Assembly (NCBI GenBank): GCA_004144935.1
Contig: SDZP01000181.1
Coordinates: 1 to 9,493 of the forward strand
Direction: 5' to 3'
DNA from: Caulobacteraceae bacterium
Lineage (GTDB): Bacteria; Pseudomonadota; Alphaproteobacteria; Caulobacterales; Caulobacteraceae
DNA length: 9,493 bases
Positions within the stretch are counted from its first letter, which is position 1, and every line of letters begins with the position of its first letter. Shown here one piece after another: positions 1-5,857 of this stretch. The notes beneath the pieces are model-generated. The model saw nothing but the letters and a program-made list of their open reading frames with translations, ran no database searches and was not told the origin of the DNA. Both the position numbers and the translations under genes were made by a program.

Positions 1-80
1 GTCCTGATGCTGGGCGATGGCGACGATGTGACGGTGGGCAGACCCACCGTCACATCGTCGCCATCGCCCAGCATCAGGAC
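1..80. repeat. Perfect 38-bp fold-back inverted repeat at the window edge
   Basis: Positions 1-38 are the exact reverse complement of 43-80, with a 4-nt loop CAGA at 39-42. Base 1 pairs with base 80, so the palindrome is flush with the window start. It lies inside the rplU coding frame, where a 38-bp perfect inverted repeat would be hard to keep. The inner part (read on the minus strand: GACGGTGGG, loop TCTG, CCCACCGTC) encodes the L21-like VGLPTV and may be a genuine short hairpin. The outer 29 bp look copied from the opposite strand. I read it as a contig-end artefact rather than biology. Confidence 0.9.
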
Positions 81-191
81 TTGGTCGAAGGAAACTTCAG
101 CGCCGGGTTCACCGGCCAGTTTTTCGACAACCAGCAGGTCACCGGGGGAGACCCGGTATTGCTTGCCGCCGGTTTTGATCACCGCGTACAT
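1..191 (-). CDS. rplU: 50S ribosomal protein L21, 5' part (truncated at window start)
   Basis: The ribosomal protein L21 N-terminus reads from an ATG at 191 leftwards. It starts MYAVIKTGGKQYRV and continues with the family-typical stretch VLMLGDGDDVTVGLPTV, which aligns well with the bacterial L21 pattern (E. coli VLMIANGEEVKIGVPFV). L21 is a 23S rRNA-binding protein of the large subunit, usually about 100 residues or somewhat longer and usually followed by rpmA (L27). About 53 residues here are credible. The last codons (roughly positions 30 to 2) read TSSPSPSIR, are unlike L21, and lie in the left arm of a fold-back palindrome, so they are probably artefactual. A purine-rich AGGAC (complement of 199-203) sits 7 nt before the ATG as a plausible ribosome binding site, and a good promoter lies at 266-293. 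The identification of the N-terminus is secure. The 3' end is missing. Confidence 0.93.
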   Translation of the reverse strand, partial: MYAVIKTGGKQYRVSPGDLLVVEKLAGEPGAEVSFDQVLMLGDGDDVTVGLPTVTSSPSPSIR

Positions 192-265
192 CGGTCCGTC
201 CTGAACGTGAGATAGCAAAAACGATAGCGCCCCGCAGGCGAAGCCCCGGGAGCGAAGGGAGGCGT

Positions 266-293
266 CTTATACAGACGGTCAGGCCTGAGTCAA
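266..293 (-). promoter_or_regulatory. Putative sigma-70-type promoter for rplU
   Basis: On the minus strand TTGACT (complement of 288-293) is followed after 16 nt by TATAAG (complement of 266-271). This is close to the housekeeping promoter consensus, in an otherwise GC-rich 126-bp gap between the transglutaminase stop (318) and the rplU start (191). The predicted transcript would begin near 259 and carry a leader of about 65-70 nt. The -35 element overlaps GACTC (287-291), a GANTC site of the kind methylated by CcrM in Caulobacterales. No transcript data are available here. Confidence 0.6.
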
Positions 294-317
294 CGCAAAC
301 GGCCTGTCAAAACCCGT

Positions 318-1121
318 CTACTTGAGCTCTTCGGTGATGACGGTGAACTCCGCCAGCCGCGCCGAACCGAAGGTGGTGACGATGGCCACGTCGGTGGCGT
401 CGCGGCCGATGGCCATCAGCAGCCGACCGATGCGCGGCATGTTGTGGCGGGCGTCGAAGGTATGCCAGGCGCCGCCCAGCCAGACCTGGAACCAGGCGCT
501 GAAATCCATCACCCCATGCACCGGGATGCCGATGTCGCCCATGTAGCCAGTCACGTAGCGGGCCGGGATGTTCATGCAGCGGCAGAGGGTGATGGCCAGG
601 TGGGCGTAGTCGCGGCAGACGCCGTAGCGCTCCTCATGGGCCTCATAGGCGGTCTTGGTCGGCCGGGCATGCTCGTAGCCGAAGGTCACGCGGTTGTGGG
701 CGTATTCGACGATCGCCTGCACCCGGGCCCAGCCGGGGGGCGTGTCGGCGAACAGTTTCCAGGCCAGGTCCCGCAGCAGCTCGGTGTCGCAGTAGCGGGA
801 TGGCAGCAGGTATTCGATGACCGCGTCCGGCAGATCCTCGATCGGGTGCTGGATGGCGTCCGGCGTGATCGGGTCGGGGATGCCGCTGTCCTTGACGATG
901 AACTCGCTGTGGATGGTGAAACGGCCCGGCGGGGCCACGACCCGGCTGCAGATGTTGCCGAAGGTGTCGATGTACTGGCGGACCGGGACGTAGGGGTCGG
1001 TGAAGACGGTGTCGGGCGATTCCATGTCCGGCCCGCGCTCGGGCCGCAGGTTGACCATCAGCAGCATCGGCGTTTCGACCGGGCAGTCGTAAGTGATCTT
1101 GTAGCCGGCCCGAATGCGCAT
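318..1121 (-). CDS. Transglutaminase-like family protein (FSAW subtype)
   Basis: This encodes a 267-residue transglutaminase-like protein (COG1305 type), a papain-fold cysteine enzyme probably acting as a peptidase or amidase. The domain core spans about residues 130-230. It has the nucleophile motif GVCRDYAH (Cys169), the following strand IPARYVTGYMGD, then VMDFSAWFQVW and the aspartate motif WHTFDARHN (Asp223, His226). The N-terminal half resembles the beta-sandwich region seen in this family. Canonical members have HAW where this one has SAW (Ser208), so the usual catalytic His is absent at that place. His226 in the DARHN motif may substitute, or activity may differ. The reading frame stays open up to 1694, but the ATG at 1121 is chosen because further extension would run into the upstream gene. 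The gene lies 38 nt downstream of the other transglutaminase-like gene, almost certainly in one operon. No signal peptide is visible, so a cytoplasmic location is likely. The substrate is unknown. Confidence 0.88.
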   Translation of the reverse strand: MRIRAGYKITYDCPVETPMLLMVNLRPERGPDMESPDTVFTDPYVPVRQYIDTFGNICSRVVAPPGRFTIHSEFIVKDSGIPDPITPDAIQHPIEDLPDAVIEYLLPSRYCDTELLRDLAWKLFADTPPGWARVQAIVEYAHNRVTFGYEHARPTKTAYEAHEERYGVCRDYAHLAITLCRCMNIPARYVTGYMGDIGIPVHGVMDFSAWFQVWLGGAWHTFDARHNMPRIGRLLMAIGRDATDVAIVTTFGSARLAEFTVITEELK

Positions 1122-1159
1122 CTGGTGCTGTCCCCGCCCGTTGAGAATCCGGGCCAGAC

Positions 1160-2080
1160 TCAGCCCGCTTGCGCAACTCTCAGCGGGAAAGGCGGTTGCG
1201 CCGCTACGGCATCCTCTACCGTCAAATCGACCTCGACGTCCATTCCAACATAGTCGCCGGCCTCGCCGTCGTATGAGCCCCAGAGCGGCAGGGCCAGGCG
1301 CGGATCGGCGACGACGGCGACCCGGATCAGGTCCAGATTGCCGATGATGCCGTTGGTCGGGTCGAAATCCATCCAGCCGCAGCCGGGCACATAGGCCCGC
1401 ATCCAGGCGTGGGTGTGGCCGCCGCCGGTGCGGCCGCCGGACTTGGGCGAGGTGGAATAGATGTAGCCGGAGACAAAGCGGGCGGCGATGCCGAGCGAGC
1501 GTGCCGCGTCCATCATCAGCACGGCGAAGTCGCGGCAACTGCCGCTGCGCAGGGACAAGGTCTCGGCGGGGCTCTGCGGCCCGCCCTGCAGGCGCAGGGC
1601 ATAGGCGAACTCGGCGCGGATGGCGTGGGTCATGTCGACCAGCACGGTGGAGACGGCGACATCGCCGTTGGCCGGCACGAAGCGGCGGGCCCACTGGGCG
1701 ACCTCGCCGGCGTCGGCGTAACTTCGGTTCAGGGAGATGGCCAGTTCGGTGTGGTCGCCGGCGTCGTAGAGCTCGTCGACGCCCAGCCGCGCGTCGCGGG
1801 TCTCGAACTCGAACGAGGTATGGACCGTATGCTCGACCCGCGCCCGGCTCTCGAACACCAGCCGGTCGGCGGGGCGGTCGAAGCGGGCGACGCCGACGCA
1901 GGCGCCGCTGACATCCTGGATGTGGCGCAGCAACTCAGGCTCCGGCGAGACCGTTATCTCGGCCGAGAGCAGCCGCTGGTCGAAGGCCTGCAAAGGCCGC
2001 AGCATCATGCGATGCTCGCCGAACGCCACCGGCTTGCGGTAGCGGTAGCTCGTCAGATGGCGGATGGAGACGATGGCCAT
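1160..2080 (-). CDS. Transglutaminase-like family protein (canonical triad)
   Basis: This 306-residue protein has the layout of bacterial transglutaminase-like cysteine peptidases: an N-terminal beta-rich domain (about residues 1-150, starting IRHLTSYRYRKPVAFGEHRM) and a C-terminal catalytic domain. The triad can be read directly: Cys182 in SGSCRDFA, His224 in GHTHAWM, and Asp240 in DFDPTN. The N-terminal pattern with RYRKPV and MLRPL is typical of members beginning with this domain, so the ATG at 2080 is a good start. It is the first gene of a two-gene minus-strand operon with the second transglutaminase-like gene 38 nt downstream. In many proteobacteria such proteins sit with ATP-grasp and alpha-E proteins in a peptide-modification neighbourhood, but those partners are not seen here. 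The true reaction (protease, amidase or cross-linker) cannot be told from sequence. There is no signal peptide. Confidence 0.9.
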   Translation of the reverse strand: MAIVSIRHLTSYRYRKPVAFGEHRMMLRPLQAFDQRLLSAEITVSPEPELLRHIQDVSGACVGVARFDRPADRLVFESRARVEHTVHTSFEFETRDARLGVDELYDAGDHTELAISLNRSYADAGEVAQWARRFVPANGDVAVSTVLVDMTHAIRAEFAYALRLQGGPQSPAETLSLRSGSCRDFAVLMMDAARSLGIAARFVSGYIYSTSPKSGGRTGGGHTHAWMRAYVPGCGWMDFDPTNGIIGNLDLIRVAVVADPRLALPLWGSYDGEAGDYVGMDVEVDLTVEDAVAAQPPFPLRVAQAG

Positions 2081-2109
2081 TGTCAGAACAGGGGATCGAT
2101 TTGAACGGC

Positions 2110-2817
2110 ATGGCCAGTGGACTGCTTGTCGCAGGCGAGGGATCGCCTGTGATTGCGCGAAATAGTGGCGCCGAATCGCCGTTTTTTCTGATCGCCGACC
2201 ATGCGGGTCAGGAAATCCCCCTCAACCTTAACAATCTCCAACTGCCCCATTCAGAAAGACAGCGACATATCGCCCTCGACATCGGCGTCGCCGGCATGGG
2301 GCCGATTCTCGCCGACGACCTGGGGGCCTGCCTGATCGCCCAGCGCTATTCGCGGCTGGTCATCGACTGCAACCGGAATCCCCAGCGGCGCGACGCCATC
2401 TGCGAGGTCAGCGACGGCACCGTGGTGCCCGCCAACCTCGATCTGACGCCGGCCGACCGGCAGGCGCGGATCGACGCCATCTTCACCCCCTACCACGCGG
2501 CCATAGACGCCGAGCTGGACGCCCGTGGGGACCGTCCGACGGTGGTGGTGGCCCTACACGCCTCGCCGTTCTCCGACGCCATGCTGGCGCGGCTGCGCGA
2601 GGCCTTCGGGCCGGAGGTGGTCGGAGACAACCAGCCCTACCGGATGGACGACATCGACTACAGCATCCCCCGCCACGCCATCGGCCGGGGCCTCGACTAC
2701 CTGGAGCTGGAGGTGCGCCAGGACCTGATGGCCGATCCGGCCGGCGAGGCGGCGGTGGCCGCCCGGATCGCGCCGCTGCTGCGGGCGGCGCTGGCGGACA
2801 TCGGGCTGGGCGGCTGA
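2110..2817 (+). CDS. N-formylglutamate amidohydrolase family protein
   Basis: This 235-residue protein matches the N-formylglutamate amidohydrolase (FGase, COG3931-like) family, zinc-dependent amidases. The enzymes with known activity release formate from N-formyl-L-glutamate in histidine breakdown. Visible motifs are FFLIADHAGQEIP (Asp30-His31, presumed metal ligands), VIDCNRNPQRRD (residues 84-94), the LHASPFSD segment (His150) and LELEVRQDL (residues 198-206) near the C-terminus. No hut genes are nearby, so a role in histidine catabolism is not supported and the substrate may be another N-acyl amino acid or peptide. The start is uncertain: AGGGGA at 2090-2095 is well spaced (5 nt) for a TTG at 2101, but too far (14 nt) from the ATG at 2110 used here. 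The first transglutaminase-like gene starts divergently at 2080. DUF1810 follows after 50 nt on the same strand. Confidence 0.87.
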   Translation: MASGLLVAGEGSPVIARNSGAESPFFLIADHAGQEIPLNLNNLQLPHSERQRHIALDIGVAGMGPILADDLGACLIAQRYSRLVIDCNRNPQRRDAICEVSDGTVVPANLDLTPADRQARIDAIFTPYHAAIDAELDARGDRPTVVVALHASPFSDAMLARLREAFGPEVVGDNQPYRMDDIDYSIPRHAIGRGLDYLELEVRQDLMADPAGEAAVAARIAPLLRAALADIGLGG

Positions 2818-2853
2818 GGGATCGAAGCGGCCGACCATTATACCGCGGGCGGA

Positions 2854-2859
2854 AGGAGG
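2854..2859 (+). promoter_or_regulatory. Strong ribosome binding site (AGGAGG)
   Basis: A full AGGAGG lies 8 nt before the ATG at 2868. It fixes the start of the DUF1810 gene and is the strongest Shine-Dalgarno in the window. Confidence 0.8.
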
Positions 2860-2867
2860 CCAGAGCG

Positions 2868-3284
2868 ATGGACGACGCCAATCTCGACCGCTTCGTGCAG
2901 GCCCAGGCGGGGGTCTGGGAGCAGGCGCTGGCCGAGCTGACGGCCGGGGCCAAACGCAGTCACTGGATGTGGTTCGTGTTCCCGCAGATCGCCGGGCTCG
3001 GCCACAGCGACATGACGCGGCGGTACGCCATCAAGGATCTCGCCGAGGCGCGGGCCTATCTGGCGCATCCGCTGCTGGGGCCGCGCCTGCTGGCCTGCAC
3101 GGCGGCGATGAACCGTCATCAGGGGCGCAGCGCAACCTCGATCCTGGGCCAGCCGGACGATGTGAAGTTCCGCTCGAGCATGACGCTGTTCGCGGCGGCG
3201 GATCCGCAAGAGCCGGCGTTCGGCGAGGCGCTGGCGCGATATTTCGCGGGCGAGGCGGACGCGGCGACGCTGGCGCGGCTGTGA
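2868..3284 (+). CDS. DUF1810 domain-containing protein
   Basis: This 138-residue soluble protein covers the full length of the DUF1810 family. The diagnostic segments are LDRFVQAQ at the N-terminus, SHWMWFVFPQIAGLG (residues 31-45), YAIKDLAEARAYLAHPLLGPRL (53-74) and DDVKFRSSMTLFA (97-109). To my knowledge the family has no firmly established biochemical function. The conserved aromatic and basic residues suggest a ligand-binding or enzymatic fold, but that is a guess. It has no signal peptide or membrane segment. It follows the FGase-like gene by 50 nt on the same strand and may be co-transcribed with it, though the strong RBS and the gap allow independent expression. A perfect hairpin (3305-3351) begins 20 nt after the stop codon. 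Confidence 0.9.
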   Translation: MDDANLDRFVQAQAGVWEQALAELTAGAKRSHWMWFVFPQIAGLGHSDMTRRYAIKDLAEARAYLAHPLLGPRLLACTAAMNRHQGRSATSILGQPDDVKFRSSMTLFAAADPQEPAFGEALARYFAGEADAATLARL

Positions 3285-3304
3285 TTGTCGCGAAGGTGGA
3301 AGCG

Positions 3305-3351
3305 GCCTCAGGGCGTCCTTCTCCCCTTGCGGGAGAAGGACGCCCTGAGGC
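3305..3351. repeat. Perfect 21-bp hairpin repeat (REP-like) downstream of DUF1810
   Basis: The arms 3305-3325 and 3331-3351 are exact reverse complements, separated by the 5-nt loop CTTGC. The inner core (CTTCTCCC, CTTGC, GGGAGAAG) resembles short palindromic repeats I recall as scattered between genes in many alphaproteobacteria. The outer part (GCCTCAGGGCGTC) extends it. There is no T-run after either arm, so it is not a classical intrinsic terminator, but it could stabilise the 3' end of the upstream mRNA or terminate weakly. Confidence 0.85.
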
Positions 3352-3394
3352 TGATCACGCGCCGAACGGGCGATTGAACCGCGTTCCCGCTGGA

Positions 3395-3413
3395 CCGTTA
3401 CAATATAACATTC
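3395..3413 (+). promoter_or_regulatory. Zur-box-like operator overlapping a probable -10 element
   Basis: The AT-rich imperfect palindrome GTTACAATATAAC (3397-3409) has 5 of 6 outer pairs matched around a central base, followed by ATTC. Its right half AATATAACATTC closely matches the proteobacterial Zur (zinc uptake regulator) half site TATAACATTTC, and the left half GTTAC differs by one base from GTTAT. TACAAT (3399-3404) or TATAAC (3404-3409) inside it could serve as -10, with TTGAAC (3374-3379) a possible though widely spaced -35. The GTG start of the membrane protein gene is at 3426, leaving a very short leader. Repression by zinc-bound Zur is the inferred logic. Confidence 0.62.
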
Positions 3414-3425
3414 TATAGGCCGTCC

Positions 3426-4046
3426 GTGAACTTCGCCGTCTTCGCCTCCATCGCCGCCGCCGGTTTCGCCGTCGCCTTCATGCACGCGATCCTGCCGACC
3501 CACTGGCTGCCGTTCGTGCTGGTCGGGCGCGAGCAGAAGTGGTCGGCGGGCAAGACGCTGGGGGTCACGGCCCTGGCCGGGCTCGGGCATGTGGCCTTCA
3601 CCATCCTGATCGGGGCCGTCGTGGTGGCCATTGGCCTGGCGGCGGCGCCGGCGCTGGAGGCCTGGTTCAAATGGGTGGTGGCCGCCGTGCTGGCGGCGCT
3701 GGGCCTGTTCTACCTGACCCGCGAGGCGCACCAGCACGCCGACAGGCCGCGCCGCTACCTGTCGGACCGGGCGGCCATCGCCGGCCTGGTGCTGCTGCTC
3801 ACCCTGTCGCCCTGCGAGGCCTTCATCGGGGTCTACATGACCGCCATCAAGCATGGCTGGCTGGGCTTTGGCCTGCTCAGCCTGGTGCTGCTGGCCGCCA
3901 CCGCGGCGGCGATGATGCTGTTCACCGGCCTGATGCTGGCCGGCGCGCGGTTCGTGAAGCTGGACGCGCTGCAGGCGCGGGAGTCGACGATTCTCGGCCT
4001 GGCGCTGATCGCCATGGCCATCGCGGTCATCATCTTCGAGACCTGA
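3426..4046 (+). CDS. Multi-pass membrane protein, NicO/UreH-like putative metal transporter
   Basis: This 206-residue, strongly hydrophobic inner-membrane protein has about six segments (roughly residues 4-26, 45-73, 82-98, 117-139, 144-170, 184-204). The first carries HAILPTHW (His20, Pro24, His26), resembling the HAxxPxH cation signature of nickel/cobalt exporters (NicO/RcnA) and UreH-like relatives. The region LTLSPCEAF (residues 125-133, Cys130-Glu131) is a second conserved-looking membrane motif. A third potential ligand, His55, lies in GLGHV, and HQH (102-104) lies in a loop. The start is a GTG at 3426 with no convincing Shine-Dalgarno. The gene sits directly behind a Zur-like box and 37 nt before a CobW-type GTPase gene, which suggests transport of zinc or a related metal. 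Direction and specificity are not provable from sequence. A sulfite-exporter-like assignment is an alternative name for related folds. Confidence 0.75.
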   Translation: MNFAVFASIAAAGFAVAFMHAILPTHWLPFVLVGREQKWSAGKTLGVTALAGLGHVAFTILIGAVVVAIGLAAAPALEAWFKWVVAAVLAALGLFYLTREAHQHADRPRRYLSDRAAIAGLVLLLTLSPCEAFIGVYMTAIKHGWLGFGLLSLVLLAATAAAMMLFTGLMLAGARFVKLDALQARESTILGLALIAMAIAVIIFET

Positions 4047-4083
4047 GGTTTCGCGGAGGCCCCCGAGCCCCTAGATAGGCGCC

Positions 4084-5166
4084 ATGAGCACCCCGACCGC
4101 TTCAAAGACCCCCGTCACCGTCCTCACCGGCTACCTCGGCGCCGGCAAGACCACCCTGCTGAACCGCATCCTCACCGAGGACCACGGCAAGCGCTACGCC
4201 GTCATCGTCAACGAGTTCGGCGAGGTAGGCATCGACAACGACCTGGTGGTCGGGGCCGACGAGGAAGTGTTCGAGATGAACAACGGCTGCGTCTGCTGCA
4301 CGGTGCGCGGCGACCTGATCCGGGTGCTGTCGGGGCTGATGAAGCGCAAGGGCGGATTCGACGCCATCATCGTCGAGACCACCGGCCTGGCCGATCCGGG
4401 GCCCGTGGCCCAGACCTTCTTCGTCGACGATGACGTGCGGGCCCGCACCCAGCTGGATTCAGTGACCACCGTGGTCGACGCCAAGCACCTGCCGCTGCGG
4501 CTGGCGGACAGCAAAGAAGCGGTCGAACAGATCGCCTTCGCCGACCAGATCGTGCTGAACAAGGTCGACCTCGTCAGCGAGGCTGAGCTGCAGGCCGTCG
4601 AGGCCTCAATCCGGCGGATCAACCCGTTGGCCCCGATCCACCGTACGACCCGCAGCCAGGTCCCGCTGGAGGCCATCCTCGGCCGCGGCAGCTTCGATCT
4701 CGGCCGCATCACCGACCTGGAGCCGGAGTTCCTCAACCCCGGCCACGGGGAAGAAGGCCATGTGCATGACGAGCACTGCGAACACGATCACCACGGTCAC
4801 GATCATCACGACCACGGGCACGACCACGGGCACGATCATGCCGGGCATGTCCACGACCACGCCGCCGAGGCGGGGATCAAGGGCATCAGCCTGACCGCCG
4901 ACAAGCCGCTCGACGGCATCCGGGTGACCAACTGGCTGAACCAGCTACTGGCCGAGAAGGGCGCCGACATCCTGCGCGCCAAGGGCATCATCGACATCAA
5001 GGGCGAGGAGCGGCGGCTGGTCTTCCAGGCCGTGCACATGATCCTGGAAGGCGATTACCAGCGCGAATGGACCGACAAGGACCAGCGCTACAGCCGGATG
5101 GTGTTCATCGGCCGCGACCTGGACGAGGCGGCGCTGAAGGCCGGCTTCGCGGGGTGCGTGGCTTAG
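4084..5166 (+). CDS. CobW/COG0523 family GTPase, putative zinc metallochaperone
   Basis: This 360-residue G3E-family GTPase of the COG0523 type delivers or manages metal ions for client proteins (ZNG1-like). Motifs in order: Walker A GYLGAGKT (residues 16-23), NEFGEVGID (43-51), the metal-binding CVCC (69-72) within GCVCCTVRGDL, ETTGLADP (98-105) and the guanine-specificity NKVD (159-162). A His-rich loop at 221-259 has 18 His plus Cys232, and a CobW C-terminal domain follows (about 265-355, KPLDGIRVTNWL through RRLVFQAVHMILEG). Length and order fit full-size family members. The ATG at 4084 lies 37 nt after the membrane protein stop, so the two genes probably form one operon behind the Zur-like box. 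Zinc-limitation induction would fit known Zur-regulated COG0523 members. Cobalamin synthesis genes are absent, so a cobW name in the strict sense is not supported. Confidence 0.93.
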   Translation: MSTPTASKTPVTVLTGYLGAGKTTLLNRILTEDHGKRYAVIVNEFGEVGIDNDLVVGADEEVFEMNNGCVCCTVRGDLIRVLSGLMKRKGGFDAIIVETTGLADPGPVAQTFFVDDDVRARTQLDSVTTVVDAKHLPLRLADSKEAVEQIAFADQIVLNKVDLVSEAELQAVEASIRRINPLAPIHRTTRSQVPLEAILGRGSFDLGRITDLEPEFLNPGHGEEGHVHDEHCEHDHHGHDHHDHGHDHGHDHAGHVHDHAAEAGIKGISLTADKPLDGIRVTNWLNQLLAEKGADILRAKGIIDIKGEERRLVFQAVHMILEGDYQREWTDKDQRYSRMVFIGRDLDEAALKAGFAGCVA

Positions 5167-5347
5167 GGGCGCCAAGGTCTTCCCCATCGGGGGGCGAGGC
5201 CTATACGCCGAACGACCGCGCGCGAATACGCGCGTGGTGGAGGGGGTCCGCACCGGCGGTTCAGCGGCATGCAGGTTTGTGAGCGGTGACCCCCTCCGTC
5301 AGTCGCCTATCGGCGCCTGCCACCTCCCCCGGAGGGGAGGAACGCGC
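5167..5347. repeat. Non-coding gap with GC-rich inverted repeats
   Basis: No gene is supported between the GTPase stop and the exbD terminator. The stretch holds inverted repeats: GGAGGGGGTC (5239-5248) pairs with GACCCCCTCC (5288-5297) across a 39-nt loop. CCTCCCC (5323-5329) pairs with GGGGAGG (5334-5340) across CGGA, and CCCC-ATC-GGGG lies at 5182-5192. The text around ACCCCCTCCGTC and CACCTCCCCCGGAGGGGAGG resembles dispersed intergenic repeats I recall from Caulobacterales. None has a T-tract on the plus strand, so a GTPase-gene terminator is not evident. Confidence 0.55.
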
Positions 5348-5379
5348 AAAGAAAAAGGGCCGGTGTTTCCACCGGCCCT
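5348..5379 (-). terminator. Rho-independent terminator of exbD
   Basis: Read on the minus strand, a 9-bp perfect stem GGGCCGGTG / CACCGGCCC with loop GAAA (a GNRA tetraloop) is followed by TTTTTCTTT. It starts about 26 nt after the exbD stop codon. This is a textbook intrinsic terminator. Confidence 0.93.
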
Positions 5380-5404
5380 CTTCCGTAACTGGCGGGGCGA
5401 AGCC

Positions 5405-5857
5405 CTACTCGATGTCTTCGTTGATGATCCCGACCTTGAAGTAGCCGTTCTCCTGAAGGACGTTCAGCACTTCCATGAAGTTCTCGTAGAGCACGTCCGG
5501 GTCGGCCTGCAGGAAGACGCGTTCGTCCTGCGGGACGCCGCTGACGCCCTTCTTGGCCATGTCGGCCGGGATGTCGGCCGGCAGGTTTTCCAGCCGGGTC
5601 TGCTGCCCGTCCATGAACAGGGCGCCGGACTTCTGGATGAAGATGATCGTCGGATCCTTCGGCTTCGGCGAGCCGGGGGGCGGCGGGATAGCCGGCGGCA
5701 GGTCGATGGCGATCGACACCGTAGCCAGGGGCGCCGCGACCATGAAGATGATCAGCAGCACGAGCATAACGTCGACGAACGGCGTGACGTTGATCTCGGA
5801 ATTCTGACCGAGATCGAACTTCGACTTCTTGCCGCCACCGGCCAGTTGCGCAGCCAT
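5405..5857 (-). CDS. exbD: ExbD/TolR-family biopolymer transport protein
   Basis: This 150-residue ExbD-type protein belongs to the proton-driven motor complex that, with ExbB and TonB, energises outer-membrane receptors. It has a short cytoplasmic N-terminus and the membrane helix around residues 24-45 in NVTPFVDVMLVLLIIFMV. Asp29 matches the essential protonatable Asp of ExbD/TolR. A proline-rich linker (54-67, PPAIPPPPGSPKPK) and a periplasmic domain with the RVFLQADPD segment follow. The start ATG at 5857 has AGAGGAG 7 nt upstream. The gene is alone on its strand: downstream is the intrinsic terminator, and upstream is a divergent WD40-like gene, so exbB and tonB are not adjacent. Proteobacteria often have several ExbD copies, so this may be an extra copy. 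The gene symbol denotes the family only. Confidence 0.92.
   Translation of the reverse strand: MAAQLAGGGKKSKFDLGQNSEINVTPFVDVMLVLLIIFMVAAPLATVSIAIDLPPAIPPPPGSPKPKDPTIIFIQKSGALFMDGQQTRLENLPADIPADMAKKGVSGVPQDERVFLQADPDVLYENFMEVLNVLQENGYFKVGIINEDIE

Noticed and set aside
192..265. L21-type autoregulatory leader upstream of rplU
   Set aside because: The leader is GC-rich, but I could not fold a convincing conserved stem, and known L21 leaders are from other phyla.
444..1253. Plus-strand open frame of 269 codons opposite the transglutaminase-like gene
   Set aside because: It is a GC-rich antisense shadow. The minus-strand frame carries recognisable motifs and this one shows none.
1409..2104. Plus-strand open frame of 231 codons opposite the first transglutaminase-like gene
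   Set aside because: Low-complexity Gly/Ala/Arg-rich translation with no family motif. It lies fully antisense to a gene with an intact catalytic triad.
2838..3854. Long minus-strand open frame (338 codons) across DUF1810 and the membrane protein gene
   Set aside because: It is rich in Arg/Gln/His with no recognisable domain, and overlaps two well-supported plus-strand genes and the hairpin between them.
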